A stretch of 64,000 nt of DNA from Chlorops oryzae (taxonomy: Eukaryota; Arthropoda; Insecta; Diptera; Chloropidae). Location of the stretch: NCBI GenBank assembly GCA_020466095.1, contig CM035806.1, forward strand, positions 163,081,379 through 163,145,378, in the 5' to 3' direction. Position 1 is the stretch's first letter, and the number at the start of each line of letters is the position of its first letter. The notes beneath the pieces are model-generated. The model saw nothing but the letters and a program-made list of their open reading frames with translations, searched no databases and was not told the DNA's origin. The translations under genes and the position numbers were made by a program. This document shows, piece by piece, positions 24,601 to 34,856 of this stretch.

Positions 24601-27178
24601 CCTTTTTTGAAGTCCACAGCAGCAGCAGGATGATTTCAAAAAAGTAATCGAAAAAATAAACGGTGCTGCGGCACTTTTATATCGAAAAAGTGCCTGAATT
24701 GAAGTTATGCGGAAGCATGTGAAAAATCGCCATATCAATACATAGAGGGCAGTAGGCAACAAGGGCGCTATAATGAAGGGGGACTATTATTATATTTTAG
24801 TTAATAATTAAAGTAAGGTTTACACTTATGGCTCGACTTTCAAGTTAAGTCCGTCTGAAAAGGAGGGGATACCCCCGTCAAATACGCCCGTGATAGGCAA
24901 CAGTGGCAACTTCGATCAAAAACGGGAAATGAAGCAAAATAACACACAAAATCGGGCACCAAAATCGCCAGTTTTTTTTTTGAACATCCCAAAATGAGGC
25001 CATTAATTTGATGGTGAAATTTTCGAAAAACAAAACTTGACCCAGAAATTTCACTTACTTTCGGAGAAGTTCTCCTAAACTGGCAACAGTGCCAACGAAG
25101 GAAAAATTTTTTTTATTATAGTTACGGTGACCATCATATCTGTTTTTAGCAGAGGTGTTCTGTTTTTTAGGCGCTTGTTCTGCGTATTTTTTTTTTTTTT
25201 AATTTTGTGGAAAATACCGAAAATGTCCAAATTCGATCGTCATTATCCTTGGACCGATTGAAAGGTCCGTTCTGTGACAACCTCGTAAAAGATTTAAATA
25301 AACTAAGTTGAAGACTAAAAAAAAAAAATATTTTGTTCTGTTTTTATACCCAGCGTAAGCGGGGTATATTAGTTTTGTGCGAATCTTGTAACAGGGAGAA
25401 CTAAGCTCCGGAGATATAGACATATATATATAGAAATGATCAGGATCAAAAACTGAATCGATTTAGACATGTCCGTCTGTCCGTCCGTCCGTCCGTCTGT
25501 CCGTCTGTCCGTCCGTCCGTGGTCGGATCTCCTCCGAAACGGCTGGACCAATCAAGTCGAAATTCGGCACACAGGTATATCGGGATCCGAGTATGATCCT
25601 AAGTAAAAATGGGAGACATCCGCCCACTGACACGCCCACAAATGAATATAATGTGTTTTCAGTAAAATGCTTCTAACTTGCGAACCACTCAACACATTCC
25701 ATTGATATTTGGTGTACTGGTAAACTACAAAAAGGGACATATCCTGGCAAAAAATAGACGCCGCCCTCCGTGAGCCACGCCCACAAATAAGCCCACAAAT
25801 AAGGGCTTATCGTAACTTGTGAAGTAAAAGGCGTAGAAGGTTCAAATTCGCAGCATAGGTTGACCAAGGCGAATGAAAGGTATAGGAAAAAAATTTATAT
25901 GGCCCGCCCACTTCCACGCCCACAAATGGAGATTTTTCGTAACTTCCAAATTAATAGGCGTAGACGCTTCAAATTCGCAACATAGGTTGACCAAGGCAAA
26001 CGAAAGGTGTAGGGAAAAAATTTAACTGGCCCGCCCGCTGCCACGCCCACAAATGAAGATTTTTCGTAACTTCGGAAGTAAAAGGCGTAGAAGCTTCAAA
26101 TTCGCAACATAGGTTCACCAAGGCGAATGAAAGGTGTAGGTAAAAATTTTATGTGGCCCGCCCACTGCCACGCCCACAAATGAAGATTTTTCGTAACTTC
26201 CGAAGTAAAAGGCGTAGAAGCTTCAAATTCGCAACATAGGTTCACCAAGGCGAATGAAGGGTGTAGGGAAATAATTTATGTGGCCCTCCCACTGCCACGC
26301 CCACAAATAGAGAAGAAAAACATAGTGCACTCATAATGTCGGGACGCTGGGTATTTCAAAGTCGGGCTTGACCGACTTTAGCTTTCTTACTTGTTTCAAT
26401 TTCAATTTATGGTCACCGTAATTATAGTGCATGCTACATATAAATAGGATCGTCCCTCCGTGGATAATTTTTCTCAAGGCATAAAGTTCCTCTGTGAGTT
26501 AAGGTCAGAGGTCTATTTGTTTTCCAATCGACAGCTATCTGAAAATGCGCAATTAAACTGACTTTCTCTTTAAGCGATATTTTCGGAGCGCTACATTCGT
26601 GTTTGGATAGTGTGAACACTGGTTAGAGCGATCTTCTCGGTGGAGTCAACACATGGACTGCGAATAGCACTGCAGATAACGCTGGTATTCTATCTTTGCA
26701 AAGTCTTTCCGAGAAGGTCCTTCAACATTACTTGGAATAACGAAATGAAAAAACCTACCTATTGAATTGAAAAAAAAAAAAAAAAGGATTGGTTTAAAAA
26801 GTTTTTTGTGAACCTCACTTGTAAATACTCCGACGTGTACATATTTGATTGTAGTATTTTTTGGTATCAAAAAGACCCTTATTTATGGAAACGAAATTCG
26901 TAAAAACCTCTATTCATGAAGGATTAAGAGGAAATAATTTCTTTATTATACCAACTGACCTCGCTTTTCATAGCGATGCTGCTGCTCTTCAATGGTGAAG
27001 CCGAATTGATACGGTCGAACCGTGGTTTGCGCCCCGCAAAATCGAGTCGTGAATATCGCGAACTTCAGAACGAACGAGAATTTCATTATCTTAAGGATTT
27101 TGCAATAACACAAGGACTTAAAACACTTACAGCACAACAGTAGGCCCCCAAAATGAGGAGCATTGCCTTTGGTGTCAT
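15605..27178 (-). CDS. Secreted cuticular protein with two Rebers-Riddiford-type chitin-binding domains
   Basis: Structural cuticle protein, probably secreted to extracellular chitin. Exons in minus order: 27178-27131, 27062-26960, 17794-17657, 17556-17107, 16504-16385, 15885-15605, all with GT/AG borders, giving 379 codons plus TGA. Exons 1-2 encode a signal peptide ([11 protein letters not shown] plus a further hydrophobic stretch, likely cut near GAQTT). First RR-like domain at about residues 34-90: YQFGF, then [10 protein letters not shown] and [10 protein letters not shown]. Exons 4-5 (about 97-286) form a Lys/Thr/Ser/Pro-rich linker. Second domain at about 299-350: [28 protein letters not shown]. 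Two RR units split by such a long linker is unusual; most fly CPR proteins have one. Intron 3 is 9.2 kb and carries two Helentron-type elements. Exon 5 is the least certain, because its donor (GTAATA) is weak, but it is the only join found that keeps frame on both sides. I do not recognise the exact ortholog. Confidence 0.82.
16083..16322 (+). mobile_element. pogo-like MITE, decayed copy (cuticular gene intron 5)
   Basis: Colinear with 34569-34854, sharing CCTGTAAACC, GTTCTAGACTATAG-type and GGTCTTAGGCAGT blocks. Right end (reverse) CAGTGGACTTC. Lies wholly within an intron of the cuticular gene. Confidence 0.6.
16702..17055 (+). repeat. 169-bp tandem repeat made of GCGTCACAG words
   Basis: Two near-identical 169-bp units (for example ATGCACAACAGG at 16716 and 16885) plus a partial third, in intron 4 of the cuticular gene. 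Each unit is itself built from repeated TGCGTCACAG/CTGCGTCACA words. Confidence 0.85.
21877..22727 (+). mobile_element. DINE-1/Helentron-type element, subfamily A, full length
   Basis: Starts TTATACCCGACAC with matching inner repeat GTGTCGGGTAT near 22676. It has a GTCY block (about 22004-22030), then the 3' hairpin GTCAGGCTCGCCTGAC and the terminal ACTTGTTT. These are the hallmarks of DINE-1-class elements (subterminal repeats, GTCY microsatellite, 3' stem-loop, TTGTTT end). An internal block (GGTACCTCCAGTACTAGGG) is repeated with a period of 280 bp. Non-coding. Confidence 0.9.
25343..26396 (+). mobile_element. DINE-1/Helentron-type element, subfamily C, with internal minisatellite
   Basis: 5' end TTTTATACCCAGCGTAAGC, inner repeat CGCTGGGTAT at 26345, long GTCC/GTCT run (25471-25520), 3' hairpin AAGTCGGGCTTGACCGACTT and end TTACTTGTTT. 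The hairpin closely resembles the Drosophila DINE-1 3' end. Interior holds about four 127-bp tandem units. The same subfamily is truncated at 2357-2607. Confidence 0.92.
25776..26310 (+). repeat. 127-bp minisatellite inside Helentron-type element
   Basis: CACGCCCACAAAT recurs at 25776, 25915, 26042, 26169 and 26296 (spacings 139, 127, 127, 127). Each unit carries GGCGTAGAAGCTTCAAATT and CAACATAGGTTSACCAAGGC. Confidence 0.9.
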
Positions 27179-28436
27179 TATAAAATTTCGAAATTTTTAC
27201 TTGATTGATTGACCAAAGGACTCGTTGGAATTTACACTTTTTTCTATGTTTATATCTATATTACAATTAATTTAATTTTTTTAAATATTGTTTTTTTTTT
27301 AATTTTTTTCTCCTTTTACATATGTAAACATGTAAAATTAAAGGCGCGCTCAGAATCCGCAGAGAACAGACGATAAGCCTTTTTTCCGACTCCACAATCG
27401 TTTGTTCTTTTGAAGATGCTCTAACGCTAACGCTGACCCACCACCGCTCTCTGGCTAAGAAGCACACCGTATGATGTTCGACAACGAATTGACAATGTTA
27501 ATATTATTAAGAAAACATTTAAAAACATTGGAATCGTAAAAAAAAAAAAAAATATTATGCGGCAGCAAACGAGACGCTGAAAAGTTGCTGGCTGACAACC
27601 AAGACGACGTGTTTCTTTCTTTCGTGCGTTGTTGTTTCGTCGTTGTTGAGCATTGTGTTTTTGTATTTCAGCATAAGTGATTGTAACCCAGCCGGAAATT
27701 TTCTCATAAATGACCAATTCATTAATTTTTTCACCAAGGATATCATTAAGGGGAAAATTTGAGTACTTCTCAATTACAATGGCATTGCCATCGAGAGAAG
27801 GAGCTTTTTATCGCAATTGAAATGGCAATGTCATCGAGAGGAAATGTTATTCATCGCAACTCCAATGGCACTGTCATCGATAGAGGTATCGATACGACGG
27901 AGTAGATCTACTCCACTTTCGATGACCAACTCGTGACATATGCTCGTATGAGTGGCAATGCCGCTTGTGTGTTAATTTCATTCGAAAATTGGTGTATAAT
28001 CAGGAGGAGTCGCGGCTCTATGTCATGCTGAAATCATTGATTGTTTCACCGGGACATTTACGGCTGGGAAGCGCTTCGGACAATGCTTGAATGTACCGGT
28101 AGGAAAACTTCACAAATTATGACAACAAAGTGATATGCGAATGATAATCCATCGACATATGGATCTTCATACAATATTATTAATAACTCTCAATTTATGG
28201 CTTATTTTGGGTTTCGATTTACAATTGAAACACTCATAAAATTAGGCATATGTGTGAATCGGCGCCTCCCAAACTGGGGATGAATCCATCGATTGTTCAT
28301 GGGGCCCTCGTACAAATTCAAATTCTTCCCACATTTAATCCGATGTCTGATGTCCAGTCCGAGCGTATTAGAAGACTAAAATCGTAGACTGAACTAATTT
28401 TTTCAGGGATTGTTCACATTATCGAGGCTCTATGTT
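27179..28436. other. Upstream DNA of the cuticular gene
   Basis: No gene seen. The promoter of the cuticular gene should lie just above 27178, but no clear TATA or Inr was picked. At 27775-27890 a roughly 55-bp motif (ATGGCANTGNCATCGAGAG) is repeated about three times. Confidence 0.4.
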
Positions 28437-29073
28437 TTTAAACCCGATACACTCGGTGTCGAGGGTATATTGCGTTTGTGTGGTTGTGTGTAACACCCAG
28501 AACCAGTCGAGATAGACCATACAAAATATATGTATATAGAAATGATCAGCGTCACTAGGAGATTCGATTTAGCCATGTCCGTCCGTCTGTCTGTTCTGTC
28601 TGTCTGTCTGTTTGTATACAGTTTTCTTATCGAAGGAGTTGAGCCATCTTAACGAAATTTGGTATGCGTGCTCGCGGAAACATGATTAAGATCAAGTTCA
28701 ATGGATCGGACCATTTTGAAGGGACCCTACAGTACTAGGGTATGCCACAAAAATCCCAAAACTGCCAAAATCGGACTTTTTCGAAATATTTCAATGAAAT
28801 TTCGAATTTGAGCAAATATTTTAGCCTCCGATTAGAATTCGAAATATTTAGGAAAGTGGGAGTGGGAAAGGGGCGGTTTTTATGAAAAAATTGAAAGAAA
28901 AAAAGTCGGTATATGGGGCCCTTTAAGGCCTTCAAAATCTATAGAAAATTCTTTCTTAATGGTTCAGTTTTTTTTTTTTGGGCGCATTTTAAAGATTATA
29001 GTATTTAAAAATATTTGTTTGCGTCGGGTATTTTATTGTCAGGCTCGCCTGGCTATAAACACCCTTAATTGTT
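28437..29073 (+). mobile_element. DINE-1/Helentron-type element, subfamily A, second copy
   Basis: Matches 21877-22727: TCGAGGGTATATTGCGTTTG start, GTCY run near 28580-28610, 3' hairpin GTCAGGCTCGCCTGGC, end TTAATTGTT. Shorter than the first copy, because the 280-bp internal repeat is present once. Confidence 0.88.
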
Positions 29074-29284
29074 CATGTTTAATCTGCTCTATGTGATTCA
29101 AATATTTGCACTAATTCAAAAGCAAGGCTCAGAAGAAAAACTTTTTGGTCTCCTAAGGACTTTCGAAAGACTTCTCGCGAAAATTTAGTATAGCAGCATT
29201 ACCTTTTGTATAACCCTCAGTCCATGTGCTCCCAATAACCAAGGTGTTCAATTTATCCGCCTTTAACACTGTCCAGACAGGATC

Positions 29285-29425
29285 ACACGCTCAAAATGCA
29301 AAGTTGCAGACCACGTGGGCATCCGAAACAGCTATGGATGGACACAATAATATGGGGCCCAGAGGCTGTACGACTAACCTCGGATGATGCAACCGATAGA
29401 ACAAAATGAAGGAACTCGTCGCGTT
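29285..29425 (+). pseudogene. C-terminal remnant of a non-LTR retrotransposon polyprotein
   Basis: The plus-strand frame reads RPRGHPKQLWMDTI, then AVRLTSDDATDRTK and an in-frame stop where the family usually has W. RGRPK..W.D..........A.DR..W is typical of the end of reverse transcriptases in several LINE clades. Short and degraded. Confidence 0.5.
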
Positions 29426-29996
29426 TTGTCTTGACACGATATCTCATGTTGAAATCGACCGATCGACTTGAAATTCGGCAACAAATCTTCTTAATAAAAC
29501 AGTCTCTGGTGTTTATAAGAATAATTGAAAAATTTTTCTCCATGCGGGATCCGGAACGCTTAAAAACTTTGGGAACCTCTGTGTTAGAGCAATGAGAATA
29601 CCATTTGAATTTCTGTCATTTGTGAATGTCTCAGCCATACATACACAGCGCCATGGCAATTCAAGAGTGCATTAAAAACCTACCAAAATATGAGAATATT
29701 TCCAACTTTTGTAATTCATTTTAGTCTGACTTTAAAAGCCATTATTATTATTACTGACAGTAATTATAATTTTCGTGGAACACGAAACTTCAATGATAAT
29801 AATACGTGTGTACCTACAGTGAAATCTTCAGTTCGCGGGAAGATGAAAATTTCTGTTGACGGAAATTTCTATCCCCAGGAGATATTTCCGTTTAGCTTAA
29901 GTAGCAACGCTGTCCCTATGAATCTGTACTGTCCATCATCTTCAGGAAGCATCACTGTGGTTCATATTAATTTATAGTAAGGCATTCAGTCTGGAA

Positions 29997-30239
29997 CACA
30001 TAAGTATGTATAACCATATATGTCACTCTCATAGATATTGCGCGGGATATTTCGCGCCAGTTAGAAAGAGATGTTACTCGGGAGGCAAAAAAAGAGCGAG
30101 AGAGAAATACTTTTGGTGATTTTCTAAGTGAAAAATGCTTATTTTGGTGGATACCCAAGACCGTGGTGGGTACCCAAGACCGTGTTGAAAAGAGCCAAAA
30201 TGAAAACGGCTCCTGAGTGACATATATTAGTTATATATG
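29997..30239 (+). mobile_element. MITE of the ATAACCATATATGTCACTC family, copy 1
   Basis: 243 bp between exact 8-bp duplications GTCTGGAA (29989-29996 and 30240-30247). Termini ATAACCATATATGTCACTC and (reverse) CATATATAACTAATATATG with GTCACTC. Carries about two ACCGTGGTGGGTACCCAAG units near the right side. Confidence 0.9.
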
Positions 30240-30247
30240 GTCTGGAA

Positions 30248-32582
30248 TTTCAGCTAAAATATAAGTCGCACATTAGTCTCTAGTCGCAGTAAGACTTGTA
30301 TGTTGTGCCAAATGCTAGTGATGACCGTAAAATCACAGAACCCGGTAGCTTGTATGTACATTGTATGTTCGTTTGAGTCAACACTGTACTACATTAAAAA
30401 TTTTTAATACTATATGTACGTACGTTAACAGTTGTTGCTATTAAGCGTCATCAGCGTCATTCAACTGCTTACAATGGAGTTGACCAAAAAGTAACCATTG
30501 CCGTCTAAAGCCAACGCTAGCGATGGAAGATGTTATGTTACCAAACAAGCTTTACTGCCTACAAAATACTCATTAATTCGATTGAATGGATTGAACTCTC
30601 AATGGGCAGCTGTGTCCTCATATTCAAAATTTATACGACTGCGTTTGTGTGTGTGTGTGTGTGTGTGTGCTGACATATGCACATCGACCCTTTTACTGAG
30701 GGGGCTCATATCCTCCTATCTCGTTTCATACACTCAAACGAAAAGGGAGTTGGTAAAATAACGACAACAAAAATATAGCAGAAGACTTGTTTTACTTAAC
30801 GCACTCCCTATGTCCACGCCACTGTACCTGCATGTAAATATATTAAATACCGCGTTGATGCTGGAGGCGGGCTTCTCACAAATTAATACATGGAAATTCT
30901 TGAAAATCTTTAACACCGCCAAATTTGCGAATTTCCATTCAAAGTGTGAGGTTTTGAATAAAAATATAAAATTAAAGAAAGAAAAAAATGTACTTAAATA
31001 AAAAACAATTTGGCAATCGGTGCTTGAAAATCTTTGAAAGTTCAAAGGCACAAAGTTTTTGACCGCTGTTTCCCCCCTCCCCTCTAGCCGGAAGTGTTAT
31101 AAAAAATTGCAATTATCTGATTTAGGATAAGCAAAAGTACGTCCAGAGATTCTATGTTCAGTCGGATTTAAAAGCGAAAAAAAATCCCAATTGGGAACAA
31201 AATTTAGGCATTAAATTAAGGATAATTATAGCAAGCCAGGACTGACAATACAATACCCAACACAGTTAGACGGTCAGCTAAATTTTGTTTGAATATTTTT
31301 GTTTTAAACAGACCCCAAGACCAAGCAAAGTAATCCATAGATTTTCAAGGCGATAAGAACGATCGTGTTATGCTTCTGTTGAATAACTCTATGAACATCG
31401 TCCTTTTGTCACGCCCACTTTTTTAATTTATACAAATTTAATCAGCGTCCTCAAAATTTCAAATTTCTCTGAAATACGAGTATCTCGAAATATTCAGATC
31501 TTAGAGCGACTTTTGCAATTATTATTTTTTTTTTTTTGACCGACCCTAGTACTAGAAGTACCTATGTACGATTTAAAATTATTCGATCCAGTCAATTTTT
31601 AGAGAGGATGTCTACTGGATGACTATAGAAGAAGTCCATATAACAACTTTCGTTCAAGTTGCATTTGAATTTCAGGTGTAAAGTGCCATGTCCAATTATG
31701 CGTCAGACGCAAGACGCATGACGCAGCGTCAAATTCGTAAAAAATGCAATTTCCAACAATGCGTGTGCGTGAGCATATGGGTTGCTTTGAGATTTCCTAG
31801 TGAAGCACAATTGTGTAGAGTACTCGACTCGTTATATTTTTTTTTTTTATTTAGGATTGTATTTGAGACGTTTGAAATAATATAAACCAAAACTTGATTT
31901 TGAACGATAGCTTAATGACATTAATTACTCAAATATGCACCTATTAATAAAAACAAAGAGATATAAGAACAAATTGTTCATATTTCAATGAAAAGTGCTC
32001 CCACAAGTATGAAGTACTCGAAAGTAGTTAAGCCTGAATTTCTAATTGCGCAGGAGCTGCGTAACGCGAATTCCTGCAAACGTTCAACACATGAAAACAT
32101 ATGGAACCACGTTCAATCAACTTCCTGCATGCTCACGCACACGCACGAGTTCGAAAAATTGAATATTTCCTGCGCGTGAGTTTCTACAAAACTATTATAT
32201 TCCTTTTTTCAACTGTTATACGCAGCTGTCACAATTTCACGCTGCGTGAAATATACAATATTTCGGAAAATTGACGCTGCGTCCGCTGCACGCACGCAAT
32301 ATCAATTTAATTTCTTCAAAATACAGTTTTTTAGTGTTTTCATATAAGATTGAGATGGTGACGTGATCATTACGAATTGACCCCTCTCCCCCTCATCCCA
32401 AGCGCTATCATACGCGAGAACCCGCCTCCCCCTTGTATGATGACTAAGAGGGTTCAACTTCTTCGATAACAAAACTTTATATAGACGGACGGACGAACAG
32501 ACGGACGGACGGACATGGCTATATCGAATCTCATTTCTATATATATATATTATTGTCTCGAATGGTTCTCGAACACGTACAC
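30248..32582. other. Intergenic with Helentron-type debris
   Basis: No gene seen. GT run at 30643-30669. About 31388-31690 (minus) matches the interior of subfamily A (AGTGGGCGTG, GTACTAGGGTC-type block). About 32462-32555 (minus) is a subfamily A GTCY fragment with GCCATGTCCGTCC. A word TGCGTCA/GCGTGA cluster lies at 31690-32300. Confidence 0.45.
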
Positions 32583-32984
32583 CACATATAACCATTTATG
32601 TCACTCTCATAGATATTGCGCGAGATATTTCGCGCCAGTTAAGAAAGAGATGTTACTCGGGAGGCAAAAAAAGAGCGAGAGAGAAATACTTTTGGTGAGT
32701 ACCTAAGTGAAAAATGCTCATTTTGGTGGGTACCCATGACCGTGGTGGGTACCCAAGACCGTGGTGGGTACCCAATACCGTGGTGGGTACCCAAGACCGT
32801 GGTGGGTACCCAAGACCGTGGTGGGTACCCAAGACCGTGGTGGGTACCCAAGACCGTGGTGGTACCCAAGACCGTGGTGGTACCCAAGACCGTGGTGGTA
32901 CCCAAGACCGTGTGGGTACCAGACCGTGATGAAAAGAACCAAAATGAAAACGACTCCTGAGTGAAATATATATAGTTATATATG
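32583..32984 (+). mobile_element. MITE of the ATAACCATATATGTCACTC family, copy 2, expanded
   Basis: Same ends and body as copies at 29997 and 43428, but 402 bp long because the ACCGTGGTGGGTACCCAAG unit is amplified. No clean 8-bp duplication found. Confidence 0.85.
32728..32930 (+). repeat. 19/18-bp tandem array inside MITE
   Basis: About 11 head-to-tail ACCGTGGTGGGTACCCAAG units. Three consecutive units lack one G (18 bp). The units are near-identical, with one AATACC variant at about 32771. Open in several frames on both strands, which creates spurious proteins. Confidence 0.92.
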
Positions 32985-33992
32985 GAAAACACATTCACCT
33001 TGAGAGACTCCAAGTTATTTTCCCAGACACAGTTGTGCACAAAGTATGTAAGCACTTATGATATAAAAATTAAAATTTCCTTCATTCAATTTAAAAGCTA
33101 ATATTATTTATAATCTTGTGAATAAAGAAGACTTAGAGACGCGTAATTAAAGTATCGATTACACTAAAGTAAAAATCTTCTCAGCATATTTAATGCTCGT
33201 CTGCATGAGCATTTTATGCCACAAATGACATTTAAAATAAATGAGATGTCCGGCGTGATTTGTTAACTCAAAGTCAAGTTCACATAATTTATGGATAACG
33301 TTTGAGGAAATGCAAAGTGAGAAAATCTTCTAATAATCTTATAGTACCAAAAAAAAAAAAAAAAAAAATTAAAAGCAATAAAAGTAAACAAAAACAAAGA
33401 AACAAAACGAAAAAAAAAACAACAACAACAAAAAGATCATGGCAACAAAACATTCTTTAATGAGTTAATGACAAACGACGCCTGTCATTAGAATAATTAA
33501 AATCTTAATTTAAATACTCAATCAAAAATTACTGGATCATTGTCGTTTGTTTTGTTTTTGCTTCTGCTTCTGCTTTTGTTTTTGTTTTCGGTTTCGGTTT
33601 TGGTTTTTAATTTTTACTTTTGCTTTTATTTTTCCGATTAGTCCCAAAGATATCTTCTGAGAGAAAAAACCTGTCGTTAAACAAAAATAAAACTATCCAA
33701 ATACTAAAATATTTTTCTCTAATTCCGTGATTTCAAATCTCTAGGACCGACAAGACGAAGTACAAGAGCCACCAAGGTTATTTGCGCTTTCATAAATATT
33801 ATTGGTAAACTGGGCTAAGCATTCCCTAACACAACAACCCCCCCCCAAGCACCAAAGACTAACATGGGGTAAACTGATGTAATCAGCATTTTCATAAAGA
33901 TCTCTTCGTTCAGCGGGGAATTTGTTTAACTACAGAACTTTCACTGGCAACATGTTGCTACAACACGGCTTAATAAATACTTATATCAAAGA

Positions 33993-34057
<65 letters not shown>

Positions 34058-34568
34058 CTCTTTGCTTGTATACCTCAAGTTGAAAGTTCAGAAACACAAA
34101 AAAAAGAAAAGGTCAAACAATACGAGCTTAGTTCCACAGAGCCTTCTATTCAAGCAGTAACATGTAGCAGCATAATTCGTTGGAGCTTTGAACCGGATCG
34201 GCAGCATGTTTCCATCAGGCTGCCGACTGGTGAATTAGAAAATATATAGCAGCTTTTTTATTGATTTTTTCCGCTCATCCGGGACAATTAAAGGAATATT
34301 GGTTGTGTTTTTTTTTTTCTTTTTTCATCGATACCGGTCTAAGGGGCCTAACTCGATATCAGTATGTGCGTAGTCAGTAGAGATGACTGAGGGCTACCTG
34401 CTCAGCGTAAGAATGTTATCTTTAATGTGAGTATTGGCTTTTTCGAAACTTGGTCAAAATTCGAAGTTATCCTCGCCCCAGCAAGACTCTAAGAAGGGGT
34501 CTCCCAAAGATCACGCTGGATCTTATTAGCTCTGGAGCTCCTGAGCTTCGCTGTGCCATGTTTAAATA
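32985..34568. other. Intergenic, simple-sequence rich
   Basis: No gene seen. Poly-A/CAA block (33349-33432), TTTTG/TTTCGG-rich block (33547-33632), perfect TA array at about 33993-34053. Confidence 0.4.
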
Positions 34569-34854
34569 CAGTGGACCCCAGAAATCTGGCACCCATTGTT
34601 AAAACCCTGTAAACCAACATGTGTCATGGAAATCGATTCGATATTGAAAAATATTGAAATTTCTACTTCAGAGTAAAATATTTTGAATCTCATCTTTGGG
34701 TCTATAATTTTCGTATTACAAGTTACTCTTTTGTAAAAAAAAAAAAATCTAGACTATAGATGGTCTTAGGCAGTACTCTACTCGTATAATCCGATAAGTT
34801 CTATAGTTCGACACTGCTCTGGAAAAGTTTTGATGGAGTGCCAGGGGTCTACTG
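34569..34854 (+). mobile_element. pogo-like MITE
   Basis: Left CAGTGGACCCC and right (reverse) CAGTAGACCCCTGGCAC, flanked by TA on both sides (34567-34568, 34855-34856), as for pogo/Tc1-mariner insertions. A decayed relative lies at 16083-16322. No transposase. Confidence 0.75.
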
Positions 34855-34856
34855 TA

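Larger units (their letters stand above)
25117..26428 (+). mobile_element. Element with TTACGGTGACCAT ends, host of a nested Helentron
   Basis: Left GTTACGGTGACCAT and right (reverse) ATTACGGTGACCATAA are inverted copies around the insertion at 25343-26396. A similar TCAATTTCAATNTATGGTCACCG stretch is split by the MITE at 44207. Boundaries approximate. Confidence 0.45.
17795..26959. other. Intron 3 of the cuticular gene (9165 bp)
   Basis: No internal gene seen. Holds Helentron-type elements at 21877-22727 and 25343-26396, and a decayed subfamily C start at about 19115-19185 (TACCCAGC, then GTAACAGG). Poly-T/poly-A tracts at about 20066-20090, 21462-21477 and 23590-23606. Confidence 0.6.

Noticed and set aside
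26946..27137. Start of the cuticular protein at MKFSFVLKF (27086)
   Set aside because: A better start at 27178 splices (donor GTAAGT at 27130) to 27062 and gives a proper signal peptide.
32639..33055. Repetitive proteins (TVLGTHHGLGYPPRSW pattern) on both strands, and a CRISPR-like look
   Set aside because: Direct 19-bp tandem units without spacers, inside a MITE of a eukaryotic genome; not a CRISPR array or gene.
34569..34854. Candidate structural RNA hairpin
   Set aside because: Inverted ends with TA flanks are explained by a pogo-like MITE.
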